14,144 bases of DNA, from positions 21,245-35,388 of the forward strand of contig DEHO01000071.1 in the NCBI GenBank assembly GCA_002351955.1, in the 5' to 3' direction. Of the stretch, positions 12,639 to 14,144 are shown in pieces. Numbering within the stretch: position 1 is the stretch's first letter; every line of letters begins with the position of its first letter. The stretch is from Flavobacteriales bacterium UBA2798 (GTDB lineage Bacteria; Bacteroidota; Bacteroidia; Flavobacteriales_D; UBA2798). The position numbers and the translations under genes are program-made. The notes below the pieces were generated by a model. That model saw only the letters and a list, made by a program, of their open reading frames with translations. It made no database searches and was not told the origin of the DNA.

Positions 12639-14144
12639 TTATGTTAAGTTTAGTTTCTCAAATAATACACGGTTTCTCTCTTTTGAATCTTTCAAGACTT
12701 TGTCAAAACTCATTATTTCAATATACATATTGTAATTATCATTAAATGAAAAATAGCCGTCACCACTTGGTAATTGTTTATAACCCGCATCTTTTGCAAA
12801 TGCTTTAAGTTTTTTTGTTAAATCACAAACTATGTAAGTGTAAATAGGTGTGTTTGGTCTAAAGTTAAATTCTCTGTCGTGTTTATCTTTTGCATCGCCT
12901 TCAATAATTTCTCTTGCATACTTATTCACTTGCGAAATGGGATTTTCTGTTTCCGAATAATCATCTCTCATTGGTCGCTTAAATTCTATTAAGACGATTG
13001 ACTCATATGGTTTGTCATCATTAGAAAAAGCAAAAGGCTTATTAAAAATAAGGATGTCAGGTCGATCTCTAGAATCTGAACTTGTTGGTTCTATTTGTTT
13101 AAATGATTTATCAGAAGCTAAATACTTATGATATGAAAGTTTTTCGTCAAGCATCCATAAATTATGGTCTTCAAATCCTATTTCATCCGAAAGAGTTCTT
13201 AAAGGGAATATTAAACTATGAACTGCTTTTTCTGTCGCTTTTCTTTTCAGCAATTTATCAAAAAGGTCAAGAACTAATTTTCTGTGAATTACATATTCTG
13301 AAAGTTTTGCATTTCCAACTTCAATGATTTTAGCATAAAGTTCTCGGTGCCTTTCGTCAAACTCTTCCATATCAGCTTCGCTTTCAATAAATCTCATTAC
13401 TGATTTGGTTTCTTTTTTTACATCTAGTTCAAGTTCTTGCTGAATTTTGAATACTTCTATTTCCATCTTTTCTTCTGAAAGAGTCGAAGGTATCTTTTTG
13501 AGTTTTTCAGGTTTGTATTTTAGTAATTGTCTATAACGTGGGTGTTGCGAAACAAATTCTTTTACTTTGTTAAGTCTCTTTTCGGAAAGATGATTTATTT
13601 GTTCTAAAAATTCTGTAAAAATCAATTCCGCAATTTCCTTTCTTAGTTCTTCTTGAGTTGTTTGGTCTGGGAATTCAACTTCCCCTTTTGCGAAATTTAT
13701 TGCAGTTCTCTCATCATTTACATTTTCATCTAAGTAGTCACCTTCTACATAAACGGCTAAGGAAAATCTTCTTCCTTCTGTGTCAAGCAAAAAATTGTCA
13801 AGTTCAGGTATGTCAATAGAAAGCTTATCAATTAATACTTCACGATTGTTAGCACAATAATGAATTTTATTATCCACCTTGTCATTATACAGTTTTACTA
13901 TACTTAATTTAAAACTGTTGCCCCTAATTTTTATCTCTTCATTTTTTACTTGACCGTTCGTAAACAGTTGAAATAGGTCATTTACCACGATTGTTTTCCC
14001 AAGGTCATTGAGCAAGAATCTAGGACAATCATCATTTAAAAAATAAATAAAAGTGTGTTCTATTATTTTTAAGGCTATATCTTCTGAAAGCGTATTGCAC
14101 CATTTCCTATAGTCTTCCTTTAGTCCTTTAAGTTTTACGACTGT
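12639..14144 (-). CDS. GHKL-ATPase-linked PD-(D/E)XK (Shedu/DUF4263-like) nuclease, partial
   Basis: The frame is open from the window edge to TAA at 12639-12641, so the visible part is 501 residues (numbered here from the edge) and the true start lies outside. The first 45 residues and the stretch HYCANNREVLIDKL (about 95-108), with the later VEGDYLDENVNDERT, resemble the transducer part that follows a GHKL ATPase domain. A charged helical linker follows (about 170-310). The C-terminal part has HNLWMLDEKLSYHKYLASD, then the nuclease motif: PD at 362-363, EFK at 387-389, and QVNKY at 405-409. This is the PD-(D/E)XK layout of Shedu-type effectors. The protein is probably a cytoplasmic DNA nuclease gated by the N-terminal domain. 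The TTG at 14015 is not a real start. The large hairpin follows the stop codon. Confidence 0.72.
   Translation of the reverse strand, partial: TVVKLKGLKEDYRKWCNTLSEDIALKIIEHTFIYFLNDDCPRFLLNDLGKTIVVNDLFQLFTNGQVKNEEIKIRGNSFKLSIVKLYNDKVDNKIHYCANNREVLIDKLSIDIPELDNFLLDTEGRRFSLAVYVEGDYLDENVNDERTAINFAKGEVEFPDQTTQEELRKEIAELIFTEFLEQINHLSEKRLNKVKEFVSQHPRYRQLLKYKPEKLKKIPSTLSEEKMEIEVFKIQQELELDVKKETKSVMRFIESEADMEEFDERHRELYAKIIEVGNAKLSEYVIHRKLVLDLFDKLLKRKATEKAVHSLIFPLRTLSDEIGFEDHNLWMLDEKLSYHKYLASDKSFKQIEPTSSDSRDRPDILIFNKPFAFSNDDKPYESIVLIEFKRPMRDDYSETENPISQVNKYAREIIEGDAKDKHDREFNFRPNTPIYTYIVCDLTKKLKAFAKDAGYKQLPSGDGYFSFNDNYNMYIEIMSFDKVLKDSKERNRVLFEKLNLT

Noticed and set aside
9248..14144. CRISPR array
   Set aside because: No regularly spaced direct repeats were found; the repeats present are inverted or are diverged intron copies.
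9248..14144. Insertion sequence with transposase
   Set aside because: The only mobile-element protein is the intron maturase fragment; no transposase motifs or matching terminal repeats around one were seen.

Overview
The window looks like a chromosomal segment of a Bacteroidota bacterium. Supporting signs are moderate-to-low G+C, almost no Shine-Dalgarno sequences, a TAnnTTTG-type promoter element, an FN3-repeat lipoprotein, MORN-type repeats and a palindrome of a kind that is common in this phylum. The genus cannot be told from the sequence.

Left part (1-9247, all + strand): a tightly packed operon for a type II secretion / type IV pilus-like machine. The order is the end of a GspE/PilB-type ATPase, a GspD-type secretin, a GspL/PilM-N-like protein with one membrane span, a GspM/PilO-like protein, an FN3-repeat lipoprotein, a GspC/PilP-like protein, a secreted MORN-repeat protein, a PilX/GspK-like protein with a repetitive (probably beta-helical) body, two small pseudopilins and a GspF platform protein. 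Neighbouring genes overlap or lie 0-10 bases apart, so they are probably co-transcribed. The ATPase and GspF would drive assembly of a short pseudopilus. The L/M/C-like proteins would couple the inner-membrane platform to the secretin. No major pseudopilin (GspG) or prepilin peptidase gene is visible here.

Middle (9248-9917): an antisense coding remnant with no proper start, then a + strand gene for a small four-span membrane protein of unknown function.

Right part (9918-14144, all genes on the - strand): an accessory region. A two-gene unit (a protein with a duplicated Tyr-rich domain, and a zinc-ribbon DUF4145 protein) has ends that are reverse complements of each other (GTTATGC / GCATAAC type) and is followed by a structured attC-like element. 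This is the organisation of an integron gene cassette. A degenerate 5' piece of a group II intron lies beyond its distal end. A second group II intron abuts its proximal end; it has an intact-looking domain V/VI but a reverse transcriptase reduced to its C-terminal maturase part. Before that lies a second large hairpin element. The window ends in a large protein combining a GHKL-ATPase transducer-like region with a C-terminal PD-(D/E)XK (Shedu/DUF4263-like) nuclease, a candidate anti-phage effector. The best unifying reading is a defence-flavoured cassette array into which related group II introns inserted at attC-like hairpins. This is inference and needs database comparison.
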